Positions 35,233 to 45,281 of a stretch of 64,000 nt of DNA are shown here, in pieces. Location: assembly GCF_017792025.1 (NCBI RefSeq), contig NZ_CP046956.1, forward strand, positions 2,976,001 to 3,040,000, given 5' to 3'. The notes beneath the pieces are model-generated. The model had not been told where the DNA came from. It made no database searches and saw only the letters and a list, made by a program, of their open reading frames with translations. The position numbers and the translations under genes are program-made. The stretch's first letter is position 1. Each line of letters starts with the position of its first letter. The stretch comes from Sediminibacillus dalangtanensis. GTDB taxonomy: Bacteria; Bacillota; Bacilli; Bacillales; Amphibacillaceae.

Positions 35233-35472
35233 TGGACAAAAGCGCAAGCGCCTGTTTAAAGGAGTACAGGTTAAAGCCGCCACATCCTGTGGCAACGCCT
35301 GCATGACCCACATTCTTTGGGCCTCCGACAAGCTTAAGAACAGCCTCGGCGTGGCGCTTTTTGCCACACAGAGGGTGGACTTAAGACCTCGAGGGAGTAG
35401 GCGCTGGAGCTGGATGTGGCTGGTTCAGCCAATAATGATCCACAGACAGGTAAATTTATCATTTCCTATATG
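35233..35472. repeat. R1b element, copy 2
   Basis: Full-length copy of the R1b element, framed by AAAGCGCAAGCGCCT and the GCTGGTTCAGCCAATAATG end. A conserved outer stem TGTGGCAA/TTGCCACA encloses the AAGCTTAAGAACAGCCTCGGC core. It lies about 50 bp beyond the stop codon of the alpha/beta hydrolase gene, oriented as the other two copies relative to the adjoining minus-strand gene. Confidence 0.8.
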
Positions 35473-35520
35473 GAGAAAAAGACGGTGCCAGTATAGGTGT
35501 CATCCTTAGTTTGTATCCTC

Positions 35521-36327
35521 TCACTTTAACGATTGAAAAAATGAATCTAGTTCACGATTAAACGCATCCGGTTCCTCCAAAAATAAACAATGACTGCTAT
35601 TTTCAAAGGCTACTAGTTTGGAACCGGGAATACGTTGCTGGATATATTCACCCGCAGCTACCGGAAAGAATTTGTCGTCACGACCAAAACAAATCAGTGT
35701 CGGTACAGTGACATTTGAGAGCGTTTCCCGGTAATCGACTGCCGTTTGGTTGAATACAATGGTGCTCGCTATCGCTGCGGGCAGCTTCATCATCTCTTCT
35801 AGAATCCATCGGTGCTGATCCGGATCAGGTTTTTCCTTGAACATTCCATAAATGAACTCACTGTTAAAGGAACGCTGATCTTCCTGGATCGCTTGCATGA
35901 CCCCTTTGATTGCTTCAAAGTTGAATGCTCCATATTCCCAGCCATCCCACAGGTAATCAGACGGGGACTGATCAACAATGGTCACTGCTTTAACATGTTC
36001 GCTGCCAAATTGATTGAAATAGTCCCAAATGACAAAAGCTCCCATTGACCAGCCGACAAGGATGACCTCGCTTAGTCCGAGTCTTTCAATCAATCGTTTC
36101 AAGTCTTTTGCATAGTTCGCGACCGTATGGCCATATGGTACTTTGCTGGATTGGCCGTGCCCTCGCAAATCAAATGTAATGGTCCGGTAACGTTGCTTGA
36201 AATAGTCAAACTGCCTTTCAAAAAACTTGCTGCTCATCATTACACCGTGAACAAAAACGACAGCCTGCCCTTCCCCCTGATCCTGATAATACAATTCTGT
36301 CCCGGTATCGAGTTTCATATAAGGCAT
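35521..36327 (-). CDS. Alpha/beta hydrolase
   Basis: A 268-residue alpha/beta-hydrolase-fold enzyme. The oxyanion segment is VVFVHGVMMSSKFFERQ near residue 22, the nucleophile elbow VILVGWSMGAFVIWDY has Ser in G-W-S-M-G near residue 93, the acid lies in VPTLICFGRDDKFFPV near residue 213, and the catalytic His in ENSSHCLFLEEPDAF near residue 247. It looks like a haloperoxidase/esterase-type member; the substrate is unknown. ATG 36327 follows AAAGGAGAACTGTT. Monocistronic. Confidence 0.88.
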   Translation of the reverse strand: MPYMKLDTGTELYYQDQGEGQAVVFVHGVMMSSKFFERQFDYFKQRYRTITFDLRGHGQSSKVPYGHTVANYAKDLKRLIERLGLSEVILVGWSMGAFVIWDYFNQFGSEHVKAVTIVDQSPSDYLWDGWEYGAFNFEAIKGVMQAIQEDQRSFNSEFIYGMFKEKPDPDQHRWILEEMMKLPAAIASTIVFNQTAVDYRETLSNVTVPTLICFGRDDKFFPVAAGEYIQQRIPGSKLVAFENSSHCLFLEEPDAFNRELDSFFQSLK

Positions 36328-36501
36328 AACAGTTCTCCTTTACAACATGGTTTATTTATCAAATGGATGTAACCTTCCAAAACACTTAGTATTCCCTTAC
36401 CTATAGATAGTAATTCTGTTCATTTCTATGTAAAATAGTTGCTGTAGTGTTGATCTTCCAGCAATAAGGCATGCTTCCAACGACAAGAATAGGAGGAAAA
36501 A

Positions 36502-36972
36502 ATGAAAAATCCAACATATTTAAAAGAAGCAGTTCAACTGGCTGTCGACAATGTCGAAAACAAAGGTGGACCTTTCGGAGCGATTATCACAGATAAAAAT
36601 GGCACCATTATCGGTGAAGGGACCAATATTGTCACAAAATCCAACGATCCTACCGCCCATGCCGAGATACAAGCGATCCGCCAGGCTTGCCAGGCGAAAC
36701 AAACATTTCAATTGTCTGATTGTATTTTATACACCAGCTGTGAACCATGTCCGATGTGTTTAGGGGCTATCTACTGGTCCCGAATTGAAAAAGTGTACTA
36801 TGCGGCCGATCAGAAACAGGCAGCAGCGGTCGGCTTTGATGATGCTTTTATATATGAAGAAATCGAGAAAGCACCTCACGAACGACAGATTCCATTTCAA
36901 GAAATTTCCTTGGAGGAAAGAAATCAGCCGTTCGAGGAATGGAACAACAAGCCAGACAAAATAAAATATTGA
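36502..36972 (+). CDS. guaD: Guanine deaminase (CMP/dCMP deaminase fold)
   Basis: Deaminates guanine to xanthine. At 156 residues with GGPFGAIITDKNG, the zinc motif TAHAEIQAI (His-Ala-Glu) and the second zinc motif SCEPCPMCLGAIYWSRI, it matches the Bacillus GuaD type rather than TadA. The domain-swapped C-terminal tail (FEEWNNKPDKIKY) is typical. ATG 36502 follows AGGAGGAAAAA. It stands alone and converges with the next gene. Confidence 0.92.
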   Translation: MKNPTYLKEAVQLAVDNVENKGGPFGAIITDKNGTIIGEGTNIVTKSNDPTAHAEIQAIRQACQAKQTFQLSDCILYTSCEPCPMCLGAIYWSRIEKVYYAADQKQAAAVGFDDAFIYEEIEKAPHERQIPFQEISLEERNQPFEEWNNKPDKIKY

Positions 36973-36993
36973 TGCATACAATCTTTCTTGCCA

Positions 36994-37022
36994 TGCCAAA
37001 CAAGGCATTTTCTTGTTTGGCA
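36994..37022. terminator. Hairpin between convergent genes, weak terminator
   Basis: TGCCAAACAAG pairs perfectly with CTTGTTTGGCA around GCATTTT, between the guaD stop and the stop of the next convergent gene. Neither strand has a clear T run after it, so termination efficiency is doubtful. Confidence 0.5.
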
Positions 37023-37036
37023 GTTCCGTCAGGCAA

Positions 37037-37489
37037 CTACTTTTGATAGTTCCACAAAACTTTCCATTCTCCATCATCCTTGGCAGCAAACACATCTTGC
37101 ACAATACTGAAATTTCCATACTTGCCCTTATACTTTTGAGTGACCGTTACTTTATATACCACAGCCAGCGGCTCCGCATCCTTTTCGATTTGCCAATCCT
37201 TTATTTTGTCCGTATCACCTAACGAGTAAGTGAAGGTTTCCACACCAAAATGATTCATGAATACATGGGCTCGGTCCTGTAAATAAGCACCTTTTTCAAA
37301 TTTTTCTTTCATTAGTGGATGAAACAGGGCATAGGATTCTGCAAACATTCCCTGTTGTTCATAGCTATAGAAGCTATCTATTACAGCCTTTGCCTGCCGA
37401 TTCGGTAAGAAATACACCATTCCAGTTATACCAAGGATCAAAATCAGGATCAGCACCAATATGATTAGCGGGTTTATTCCTCTGCGCAC
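37037..37489 (-). CDS. Membrane-anchored protein of unknown function
   Basis: About 150 residues from GTG 37489, which follows AGAAGGG; a TTG start at 37513 is possible but lacks a site. One N-terminal membrane segment (LIILVLILILILGITGMVYFLP) is followed by an extracytoplasmic domain of about 120 residues (VIDSFYSYEQQGMFAESYAL; FSIVQDVFAAKDDGEWKVLW) with the look of an NTF2/DUF4878-like fold. No specific family could be assigned. It converges with guaD. Confidence 0.75.
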   Translation of the reverse strand: MRRGINPLIILVLILILILGITGMVYFLPNRQAKAVIDSFYSYEQQGMFAESYALFHPLMKEKFEKGAYLQDRAHVFMNHFGVETFTYSLGDTDKIKDWQIEKDAEPLAVVYKVTVTQKYKGKYGNFSIVQDVFAAKDDGEWKVLWNYQK

Positions 37490-37608
37490 TGAACACCCTT
37501 CTTCCTTGAACAACCATATACTGCAATATTATTCTGCTTGCCAGGCAATTATTACATCAGCAAGGACAGTCCCCGGCCCTGTTCTTGCGGAAGGTCGGCG
37601 AATCCCCT

Positions 37609-37992
37609 TCACTTTTCATAAAGCTCAATGGGAAGTTGATCGGGATCGGTAAAAAAAGTGAATTTCTTTCCAGTTGAAGGATCGATCCGGATTTTTTCCG
37701 TCTCTATCCCCTTTGCCTGCAGTTCCTCGATTGTGGATTCCAGAAGGTCCACTTCAAATGCAAGATGCCGTAAACCACACGCTTCCGGGTAACTTGGCCT
37801 TTCAGGCGCATCTGGAAAACCGAACAGCTCAATAACATATTCCCCGTTCAATGCTAAATCCAATTTATAGGTACCTCTATGAGACTGATAGGTCTCCTTG
37901 ATGATTTCCAAACCCAAATTATCTGTATAAAAATTCTTGGACTGCTGGTAATCAGAACAAATGATGGCGGTATGATGAACTCTATTAAACAT
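37609..37992 (-). CDS. VOC-family glyoxalase-like protein (YaeR/GloA2 type)
   Basis: A 127-residue vicinal-oxygen-chelate protein with a single paired beta-alpha-beta module set. It begins MFNRVHHTAIICSDYQQSKN (first metal His), with FYTDNLGLEIIKE, LRHLAFEVDLLESTIEELQ (second His) and FFTDPDQLPIELYEK (terminal Glu). The sequence fits the small YaeR/SMU1112c-type glyoxalase I-like group. Substrate unproven. ATG 37992 follows AGGGGGAGAA. Confidence 0.87.
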   Translation of the reverse strand: MFNRVHHTAIICSDYQQSKNFYTDNLGLEIIKETYQSHRGTYKLDLALNGEYVIELFGFPDAPERPSYPEACGLRHLAFEVDLLESTIEELQAKGIETEKIRIDPSTGKKFTFFTDPDQLPIELYEK

Positions 37993-38185
37993 GTTCTCCC
38001 CCTGATTTAGATGACTTTACTACTTCTTTTTCTTGTCCAATTCTATCAAAAAAGGGAAAAATAAGGTTACAGAAAGATTAAAGAAACTTGCCATATTGCT
38101 TGTAAAATACCCACTAAACCGCGACACAGCAAGTATTTGGCAATCTTTTCTACCATTTCCTTATTTAACAGCTAGATTAAAATCC

Positions 38186-38234
38186 TTTACAGTTCTATTA
38201 CATCCCTTCTCAGCTGGCAAATCCATGCTATACT
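38186..38234 (+). promoter_or_regulatory. WalR-like box and promoter of the LysM-NlpC/P60 gene
   Basis: TTTACA-GTTCT-ATTACA at 38186-38202 is, on the minus strand, TGTAAT-N5-TGTAAA, a full match to the WalR direct repeat TGTWAH-N5-TGTWAH. A -10 TATACT lies at 38229-38234 with a poor -35 (TTCTCA near 38207), as expected for an activated promoter. The box would be centred near -47. The 5' leader is about 120 nt. The rest of 37993-38185 shows nothing specific. Confidence 0.6.
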
Positions 38235-38361
38235 GTATCCAGTTCTCCAAAAGAGAGAAAAAATAGTAACCACGTAACTTTGCTTTGTGACTCTTCATTA
38301 TCTTTTCTTTTGCGGATAGCAGAGGAAAATTAATCTTAAACATTATCAGGGAGTGGAAGAA

Positions 38362-39213
38362 TTGAGAAAGTCTAACAAAACATTATTTTCTGTAGCGGCA
38401 ACTGTGGTTTTGGCATCAGCTTTTACAACAAGTGTGGAAGCTTCTTCCTATAAAGTGCAAAGCGGGGATACTTTGTGGAGCATTTCGCAAAAATATAATA
38501 CTACTGTACAAAATCTACAATCTACTAATAATATATCTGGCACAATCATCTATCCGAACCAAGTGATTGAAACGGGTGACGGTGAAAGCAGCAGCAAGTC
38601 CAGTGCTTCTTCATCAAATGCAAAAACGTACAAAGTGAAATCTGGGGATACTTTATGGGCAATCGGTAAGGATCATGGCGTATCGGTAAGCAATCTGAAA
38701 AGCTGGAATAACCTTTCTTCTGATTTGATTGTTACTGGTCAGACGCTTAAGGTCAGCGGATCTTCCAGCTCTAGCCAAGCATCCTCTAATTCAGGTGAAA
38801 AGGTTAGCGAAAAGGAAACAAAAGTAAAATCTGCCAGCGTTTCTACTAGCGGCAACAATGGTTCTGCCCTTGTCAACGAAGCGAAAAAGCATGTCGGTAC
38901 TCCATATGTATGGGGCGGCGCGTCTCCAAGCGGCTTTGACTGCAGTGGATTTATCTATTACGTAAGCAAGCAAGCTGGTAATAGCTTCGGCCGTACGTCT
39001 GCAGCGAACCTTTACAGCCAATCTACAAAGATAAGCAATCCGCAGCCTGGCGATTTGATTTTCTTTAAAGGCACGTATAAATCCGGTATTTCCCACGTTG
39101 GTTTCTATGCCGGCAACAATCAGTTCGTTCATGCAAGTTCTAGCGGTGTGCAAATCACTAGCGTCAGCAATCCATACTGGAACAGCCACTTTGCTGGATA
39201 CGGACGTATGTAA
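38362..39213 (+). CDS. Peptidoglycan endopeptidase with two LysM domains and NlpC/P60
   Basis: Secreted D,L-endopeptidase of the LytE/CwlS type that cuts the peptide stems of peptidoglycan. Domains: signal peptide (residues 1 to about 27, ending VEAS), LysM 1 (YKVQSGDTLWSISQKYNTTV), LysM 2 (YKVKSGDTLWAIGKDHGVSV), Ser-rich linkers, and C-terminal NlpC/P60 with catalytic Cys in SGFDCSGFIYY and His in ISHVGFYAGNNQFVHA. The start is probably TTG 38362, since GGGAGTGG lies just upstream; a GTG at 38353 overlaps that site. A WalR-like box suggests control by the cell-wall two-component system. Confidence 0.93.
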   Translation: MRKSNKTLFSVAATVVLASAFTTSVEASSYKVQSGDTLWSISQKYNTTVQNLQSTNNISGTIIYPNQVIETGDGESSSKSSASSSNAKTYKVKSGDTLWAIGKDHGVSVSNLKSWNNLSSDLIVTGQTLKVSGSSSSSQASSNSGEKVSEKETKVKSASVSTSGNNGSALVNEAKKHVGTPYVWGGASPSGFDCSGFIYYVSKQAGNSFGRTSAANLYSQSTKISNPQPGDLIFFKGTYKSGISHVGFYAGNNQFVHASSSGVQITSVSNPYWNSHFAGYGRM

Positions 39214-39220
39214 TTACTGT

Positions 39221-39256
39221 AAAAACAGATCGGTATTTTCCGGTCTGTTTTTTATT
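39221..39256 (+). terminator. Terminator of the LysM-NlpC/P60 gene
   Basis: AAAACAGATCGG pairs with CCGGTCTGTTTT around TATTTT, followed by TTTT. Confidence 0.88.
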
Positions 39257-39421
39257 TTGCAGAATACTAATTCCTGACCAATAAAAGGTTTGTTACAGTA
39301 CTTATACCCCCGTCTCCACAACCTAAACACCTTTTTCAAAAAAGTTTTTCTTTAGTAGGAAACTATAGAGAAAGGAAAGCCCACTTAATAGAAACCCTTC
39401 TCCTACCTCTCCTATTGATCA

Positions 39422-39468
39422 TAGAAAAAGCTGCCCGCATAAGAAATTCTTCTTCATGTGGGCAGCTT
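39422..39468 (-). terminator. Terminator of the dhaKLM operon
   Basis: On the minus strand AAGCTGCCCACAT pairs with ATGCGGGCAGCTT (one mismatch) around an A/T-rich loop and is followed by TTTCTAT. It starts 18 bp after the dhaM stop. Confidence 0.82.
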
Positions 39469-39485
39469 CATATCCTTAGAAAATC

Positions 39486-39860
39486 TTATCCAAAGTTCTT
39501 CTTTAAGGTTTCGGTTATTTCTGCAACAGATTTTCCCATCCCAGATTCTACAGCAGCTACATAAGCTCCTTCTACTATCGGGACATCTGCAATCTCTATT
39601 TGATCGTATTCCGACATTTCCACAGCCATTTCGGCATTCATCTTGGCGCTGCCAATATCAAAAATAAGCAGAACTCCTTTTGGACTATGCGCGTTATCGA
39701 TAGCAGCCTGGATTTTTTCGATGCTGGTTCCGATATCTCCGTCGTCGGTACCTCCTGCCAATTCAATTGGCACATCCGAATTCACCTGGCGGATGAGATC
39801 CTTGATTCCTTCTACGATTTTGGTACTGTGGGATATCAAAACAATACCTGTCTGGTCCAT
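39486..39860 (-). CDS. dhaM: PTS-dependent dihydroxyacetone kinase, phosphoryl donor subunit
   Basis: Passes phosphate from HPr to the ADP bound in DhaL. At 124 residues it consists only of the EIIA-mannose-like domain, with the active His11 in GIVLISHSTKIVEG and the family segments GTDDGDIGTSIEKI and VLLIFDIGSAKMNAEMA. Gram-positive DhaM proteins are this short, whereas E. coli DhaM also has HPr and EI domains. Starts 3 bp after dhaL; last gene of the operon. Confidence 0.93.
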   Translation of the reverse strand: MDQTGIVLISHSTKIVEGIKDLIRQVNSDVPIELAGGTDDGDIGTSIEKIQAAIDNAHSPKGVLLIFDIGSAKMNAEMAVEMSEYDQIEIADVPIVEGAYVAAVESGMGKSVAEITETLKKNFG

Positions 39861-39863
39861 TGA

Positions 39864-40484
39864 TTACACTCCTTTTTTGACTATCTCAGCGAGCGTCGAA
39901 AATAAATAATAGGAGGAAACCGAACCAGGGTCCAGATGACCGACAGAACGGTCTCCCAAGTAGGCAGCTCTTCCTTTTTTGGCAGACATGTCTTTCGTAG
40001 CTTCCATGGCCGACTTTGCCTTCGATTCTATTTCATCACCGGAGAATTCGTTCTGTGACTTTAAAAATTCCGCCATTGGCAGCCAGACATCGATCATGGT
40101 TTTTTCACCTTGCTCCGCTTTTCCTCTTTGCTTCAACCCTTCTCCGGCTGCCGAAATTCCTTCAGCGAAATGCTGAAAATCTGCATTGTCCGCCCCCTTC
40201 AAGCTGGTGGACAATTTTAGGAAGGCGGTACCGAACAATGGACCGGATGCGCCTCCGACTTTCGACATCAAGGTCATTGCCGTATCCTTCAATACGTCAC
40301 TGACGTTGGTATATTCGGTAGGTTCTATTTTATTTTTGACCTCTTGAAACCCGCGTGCCATATTGATGCCGTGGTCTCCATCGCCGATAGCCTGATCGAG
40401 CGAAGTCAAATAGTCCTTGTTTTCCTGAAAAAGTTGATTGGCCTGTAATAGCCACTGTTTTATTTCCCGCGGTTGTAACTCCAT
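39864..40484 (-). CDS. dhaL: Dihydroxyacetone kinase, ADP-binding subunit
   Basis: Carries the nucleotide that phosphorylates dihydroxyacetone on DhaK. A 206-residue all-helical protein with the Mg-nucleotide motif LDQAIGDGDHGINMARG near residue 28, the segment SKVGGASGPLFGTAF near residue 75, and the C-terminal YLGDRSVGHLDPGSVS. ATG 40484 is in the operon 18 bp after dhaK. Confidence 0.94.
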   Translation of the reverse strand: MELQPREIKQWLLQANQLFQENKDYLTSLDQAIGDGDHGINMARGFQEVKNKIEPTEYTNVSDVLKDTAMTLMSKVGGASGPLFGTAFLKLSTSLKGADNADFQHFAEGISAAGEGLKQRGKAEQGEKTMIDVWLPMAEFLKSQNEFSGDEIESKAKSAMEATKDMSAKKGRAAYLGDRSVGHLDPGSVSSYYLFSTLAEIVKKGV

Positions 40485-40502
40485 CCTGCATGCTCCTTTC
40501 GA

Positions 40503-41498
40503 TTACATCTTAAACGCTGGGGCCTGGGACGGTGCGTCCAGCAATTCTTTCAATTCCTCATCCAGTTTTAACAAGGTCACCGAGCATCCCGCCATTTCCA
40601 AAGATGTCATGTACTCACCTACAAAGGTTTTGTAGACACGTATATTTTTTGCTGCCAGCAATTCCTGTACTTTTCCATTGAGAATGTACAATTCCATTTC
40701 AGGGGTTGCTCCAAGTCCATTGATCATGACAGCTACTTCATCTCCAGCGGCAAAATCGATGTCAGCCAAAACCTTGTTGGTCAATTCCTCGGCAATTTCA
40801 TCGGCAGATGCGATTGCTTTTCTCTCTATTCCAGGTTCCCCATGAATCCCGATTCCAATCTCCATTTCATCATCCGCCAATTGGAAACCTGGTTTACCAG
40901 CAGCAGGAACCGTTCCGGAACTGAGCGCCATTCCCATCGAGCGCGCATTGGCTACTGTTTTCTCCGCCACCGATTTCACTTCCTCGAGCGAACCACCTGC
41001 CTCTGCTTTCGCTCCGGCAATTTTATGAACAAAGACCGTACCAGCAATGCCTCGTCGTCCGGAAGTAAACGAGCTGTCCTCGACAGCAACATCATCATTT
41101 ACCACCACATGCTCGACCTTTATTCCTTCTGCATCGGCGAGCTCCGCTGCCATTTCGAAATTCAAAACATCTCCGGTATAGTTTTTAACAACTAAGAAAA
41201 CACCAGCACCATTGTCGACCGCTTTTATCGCTTCAAAAACCTGGTCGGGAGTGGGAGAGGTGAAAACTTCTCCCGATACAGCTGCATCAAGCATGCCTTC
41301 GCCAATATATCCGGCATGGGCCGGCTCATGACCACTTCCGCCTCCGCTTACCAATCCTACTTTCTCAGATCCAGCAGGCTGCTTCCGAGCAAGTACCATC
41401 GTATCCGGAAGATGCTTGAGACGGTCAGGATAAGCTGCCGCTATTCCCTTGACCATATCCAGTACTACCTGATTAGCATCATTGATAATCTTCTTCAT
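40503..41498 (-). CDS. dhaK: Dihydroxyacetone kinase, substrate-binding subunit
   Basis: Binds dihydroxyacetone covalently through a His and receives phosphate from DhaL-ATP. The 331-residue protein contains LVSGGGSGHEPAHAGYIGEGM near residue 50, the second glycine-rich loop NYTGDVLNFEMAAELA near residue 105, EDSSFTSGRRGIAGTVFVHKIAGA, and the hemiaminal His in IGIGIHGEPGIERK near residue 215. ATG 41498 follows AAGGAGTGACGCATA. First gene of dhaKLM, downstream in the same direction from glpFK, after a strong terminator. Confidence 0.95.
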   Translation of the reverse strand: MKKIINDANQVVLDMVKGIAAAYPDRLKHLPDTMVLARKQPAGSEKVGLVSGGGSGHEPAHAGYIGEGMLDAAVSGEVFTSPTPDQVFEAIKAVDNGAGVFLVVKNYTGDVLNFEMAAELADAEGIKVEHVVVNDDVAVEDSSFTSGRRGIAGTVFVHKIAGAKAEAGGSLEEVKSVAEKTVANARSMGMALSSGTVPAAGKPGFQLADDEMEIGIGIHGEPGIERKAIASADEIAEELTNKVLADIDFAAGDEVAVMINGLGATPEMELYILNGKVQELLAAKNIRVYKTFVGEYMTSLEMAGCSVTLLKLDEELKELLDAPSQAPAFKM

Positions 41499-41578
41499 TA
41501 TGCGTCACTCCTTTATTATTTTTATTCCCCTATCGCCCTATTAGTAAATCTTCGCTACAGCCTTACGGAAATCCTGTA

Positions 41579-41598
41579 CGAAGAATAGGATTTCTTCG
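41579..41598. promoter_or_regulatory. Palindrome in the dhaK leader, possible operator
   Basis: CGAAGAA (41579-41585) and TTCTTCG (41592-41598) form a 7-bp dyad around TAGGAT, about 80 bp upstream of dhaK. It could be an operator for a dha regulator not present in the window, or a weak RNA hairpin. Confidence 0.35.
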
Positions 41599-41629
41599 AC
41601 AGAAACCGATAAAATCCGACAAGTTTTTA

Positions 41630-41683
41630 TAAAAAAAACGGGACCAATCGATCGAAAGCTTACATATCGATAAACCGGTCCCG
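41630..41683 (-). terminator. Terminator of glpFK
   Basis: On the minus strand CGGGACC pairs with GGTCCCG, with additional pairing within the loop (ATCGAT ... ATCGAT), followed by eight T. It lies 62 bp after the glpK stop. Confidence 0.85.
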
Positions 41684-41745
41684 CAACCATGGTGCTATCC
41701 GTGGCTTTCGCCATTTCGAAAACCCGGCCCCAGCCTTACCACTTT

Positions 41746-43251
<1,506 letters not shown>

Positions 43252-44082
43252 TTAAGATATTTTTTCTTCCACTTTATCAGCAGTGGTTTCCCCTTTTTTC
43301 AATTCTGCATTGGCCGCTCCAATCAAGATGACAGCCATCACAGCGCTCAATACCCAAAACAGGACCGAAAAATCGCTTACAAAAATGGCACGATAGAAGA
43401 CAGCTCCATAAATCCCTCCCAAAATCGGGCCAAGAACCGGTATCCAGGAATAACTCCAGTCAGAACCGCCTTTTCCCGGTATCGGAAGCAGCGCGTGGGC
43501 AATCCGCGGCCCAAGGTCACGTGCCGGGTTGATGGCATAACCGGTCGTACCGCCAAGCGACATTCCGATTGCCACAATCAATGCACCGACTATCAATGGG
43601 TTCAATCCTTCGGTAAACTCGTTGGCACCGATAAATAAAAGACCCATGACAAGCACAAATGTACCGATTATTTCACTTACCAGGTTGGAAAACGGACTGC
43701 GTATTGCCGGATCGGTAGAAAACACGCCCAGTTTAGCACCCGTATCTTTTGTCGCTTTCCAATGCGGCAGGTAGTTCAAGAAAACGATCACACCGCCGAT
43801 AAACGCTCCCAACATTTGCGCCGTAATATACATCGGCACTTTCGACCATGGAAACTCGCCTACTGCAGCAAAGCCTAATGTTACCGCCGGGTTGATATGG
43901 GCTCCCGAAACGTTGCCGACCGCATAAACGCCCATCGTCACAGCAAGACCCCATCCAACTGTAATGACAATCCAGCCAGCGCCTTCAGCCTTTGTGTTTT
44001 TGAGTACGACTCCCCCGACAACGCCACCGCCAAAAATAATCAAAATCATAGTACCTATCAGTTCCGCTAAAAATTCGGACAT
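43252..44082 (-). CDS. glpF: Glycerol uptake facilitator (MIP family), glpFK copy
   Basis: Aquaglyceroporin for glycerol diffusion. About 276 residues with six membrane helices and two half-helices bearing the NPA boxes: SGAHINPAVTLGFAA near residue 60 and TTGYAINPARDLGPR near residue 184, whose following Asp is typical of glycerol channels. ATG 44082 is chosen because AAAGGGGTG lies 8 nt upstream; a GTG three codons earlier overlaps that site. It is closely similar throughout to the second glpF at 44342-45184. Confidence 0.95.
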   Translation of the reverse strand: MSEFLAELIGTMILIIFGGGVVGGVVLKNTKAEGAGWIVITVGWGLAVTMGVYAVGNVSGAHINPAVTLGFAAVGEFPWSKVPMYITAQMLGAFIGGVIVFLNYLPHWKATKDTGAKLGVFSTDPAIRSPFSNLVSEIIGTFVLVMGLLFIGANEFTEGLNPLIVGALIVAIGMSLGGTTGYAINPARDLGPRIAHALLPIPGKGGSDWSYSWIPVLGPILGGIYGAVFYRAIFVSDFSVLFWVLSAVMAVILIGAANAELKKGETTADKVEEKIS

Positions 44083-44140
44083 CTCCAGCACCCCTTTTTC
44101 CTATATTAACCTAGTAAACGATGTGTATTTGAGCACAAAA

Positions 44141-44197
44141 AGACCCACACTCCAATTGACGCACTTCTCCTGAGAAGTACCATTGTCGTGTGGGTCT
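44141..44197 (-). promoter_or_regulatory. GlpP-type antitermination leader of glpFK
   Basis: In the leader on the minus strand, AGACCCACAC pairs with GTGTGGGTCT and is followed by TTTTTGTG, forming a terminator before the coding region. Directly upstream is GATGGAGATTCGG, resembling the segment preceding the leader terminator of Bacillus glp operons. An inner stem ACTTCTC/GAGAAGT lies within the loop. With glpP encoded just upstream, glycerol-3-phosphate-dependent antitermination is the expected control. Confidence 0.8.
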
Positions 44198-44246
44198 CCG
44201 AATCTCCATCACATCGTTAACTTGTTGCCTTAACTTTACACCAATC

Positions 44247-44260
44247 TGTAAACGCTGTCA
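44247..44260. promoter_or_regulatory. cre site upstream of glpFK
   Basis: TGTAAACGCTGTCA matches all fixed positions of the cre core. It lies upstream of the antitermination leader, at or near the expected promoter. Confidence 0.72.
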
Positions 44261-44341
44261 ATCGATTTGTGAATTTTTTTGAAAGCACTTACGGACGCGC
44301 CATCTTCTGATTGCTGCCTGTCCTTGTCATGACACTTTTTT

Positions 44342-45184
44342 TCATGAATCATCGCCAACCATTTTTTCTTCCACTACTTCTGTTTGGGAGTGGCCTCGTT
44401 TGAGCTCTTTGCTGGCGGCAGCGATTAACAGAAGAATCATCACAGCACTGAGAAGCCAGAAGAAAACCGAATAATCACCAGTAAACAAAGCACGGTAAAA
44501 TAATGCACCATATATTCCGCCCAACACCGGACCCGCCAGAGGTACCCATGAATATCCCCAGTCGGACGATCCCTTGCCCGGAATCGGCAGCAAGGCATGT
44601 GCAATCCGTGGCCCAAGGTCGCGGGCCGGATTGATGGCATAACCTGTGGCACCCCCCAGTGACATTCCAATCGCTACAATCAATAATCCGACGATCATCG
44701 GATTCAATCCTTCGGTGAACTCGTTTGCACCGATAAACAAAAGTCCCATCACCAGGACGAATGTACCGATTATTTCGCTTACTAGGTTGGAAAACGGACT
44801 GCGAATGGCTGGATCTGTTGAAAACACACCGAGCTTTGCTCCCGGATCATCGGTCGCTTTCCAGTGGGGCAAATAGTTACAAAACACGATACCTGCGCCG
44901 ATGATGGCTCCGAGCACTTGAGCCGATATATACATTGGCACTTTCGCCCATGGAAACTCGCCAATTGCCGCGAAGCCAAGTGTAACAGCAGGATTAATAT
45001 GGGCACCTGATACATTCCCGACGGCATAAACACCCATGGCAACCCCGAGTCCCCATCCAATCGTAATGACGACCCAGCCTGCCCCTTCGGATTTTGTTCC
45101 CTTAAGGACAACCCCTCCGACGACACCATTTCCAAGTATAATTAAAATCATGGTTCCGATTAACTCAGCTAAAAATTCCGACAT
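44342..45184 (-). CDS. Second glycerol uptake facilitator (MIP family)
   Basis: A 280-residue paralogue of the downstream GlpF, nearly identical in the central helices (for example LVSEIIGTFVLVMGLLFIGA in both). Both NPA boxes are intact (INPAVT and INPARD). It differs mainly in the hydrophobic C-terminal helix and in the charged tail (GHSQTEVVEEKMVGDDS). ATG 45184 follows GAAGGAGTGCG; an in-frame extension to 45223 lacks a site. It lies 97 bp downstream of glpP, probably cotranscribed with it, and upstream of the glpFK promoter. Confidence 0.93.
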   Translation of the reverse strand: MSEFLAELIGTMILIILGNGVVGGVVLKGTKSEGAGWVVITIGWGLGVAMGVYAVGNVSGAHINPAVTLGFAAIGEFPWAKVPMYISAQVLGAIIGAGIVFCNYLPHWKATDDPGAKLGVFSTDPAIRSPFSNLVSEIIGTFVLVMGLLFIGANEFTEGLNPMIVGLLIVAIGMSLGGATGYAINPARDLGPRIAHALLPIPGKGSSDWGYSWVPLAGPVLGGIYGALFYRALFTGDYSVFFWLLSAVMILLLIAAASKELKRGHSQTEVVEEKMVGDDS

Positions 45185-45281
45185 GAAAACGCACTCCTTC
45201 CGATTTTCTAATCTAATTAACATAAATCGGAAATTTCAAACCTTTTGCGCTTCGGTCAGCTATCAGGATGTATTGCTCATT

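Noticed and set aside
36994-37022. Strong hairpin considered as a full rho-independent terminator
   Set aside because: There is no T run on either side; kept only as a weak terminator call.
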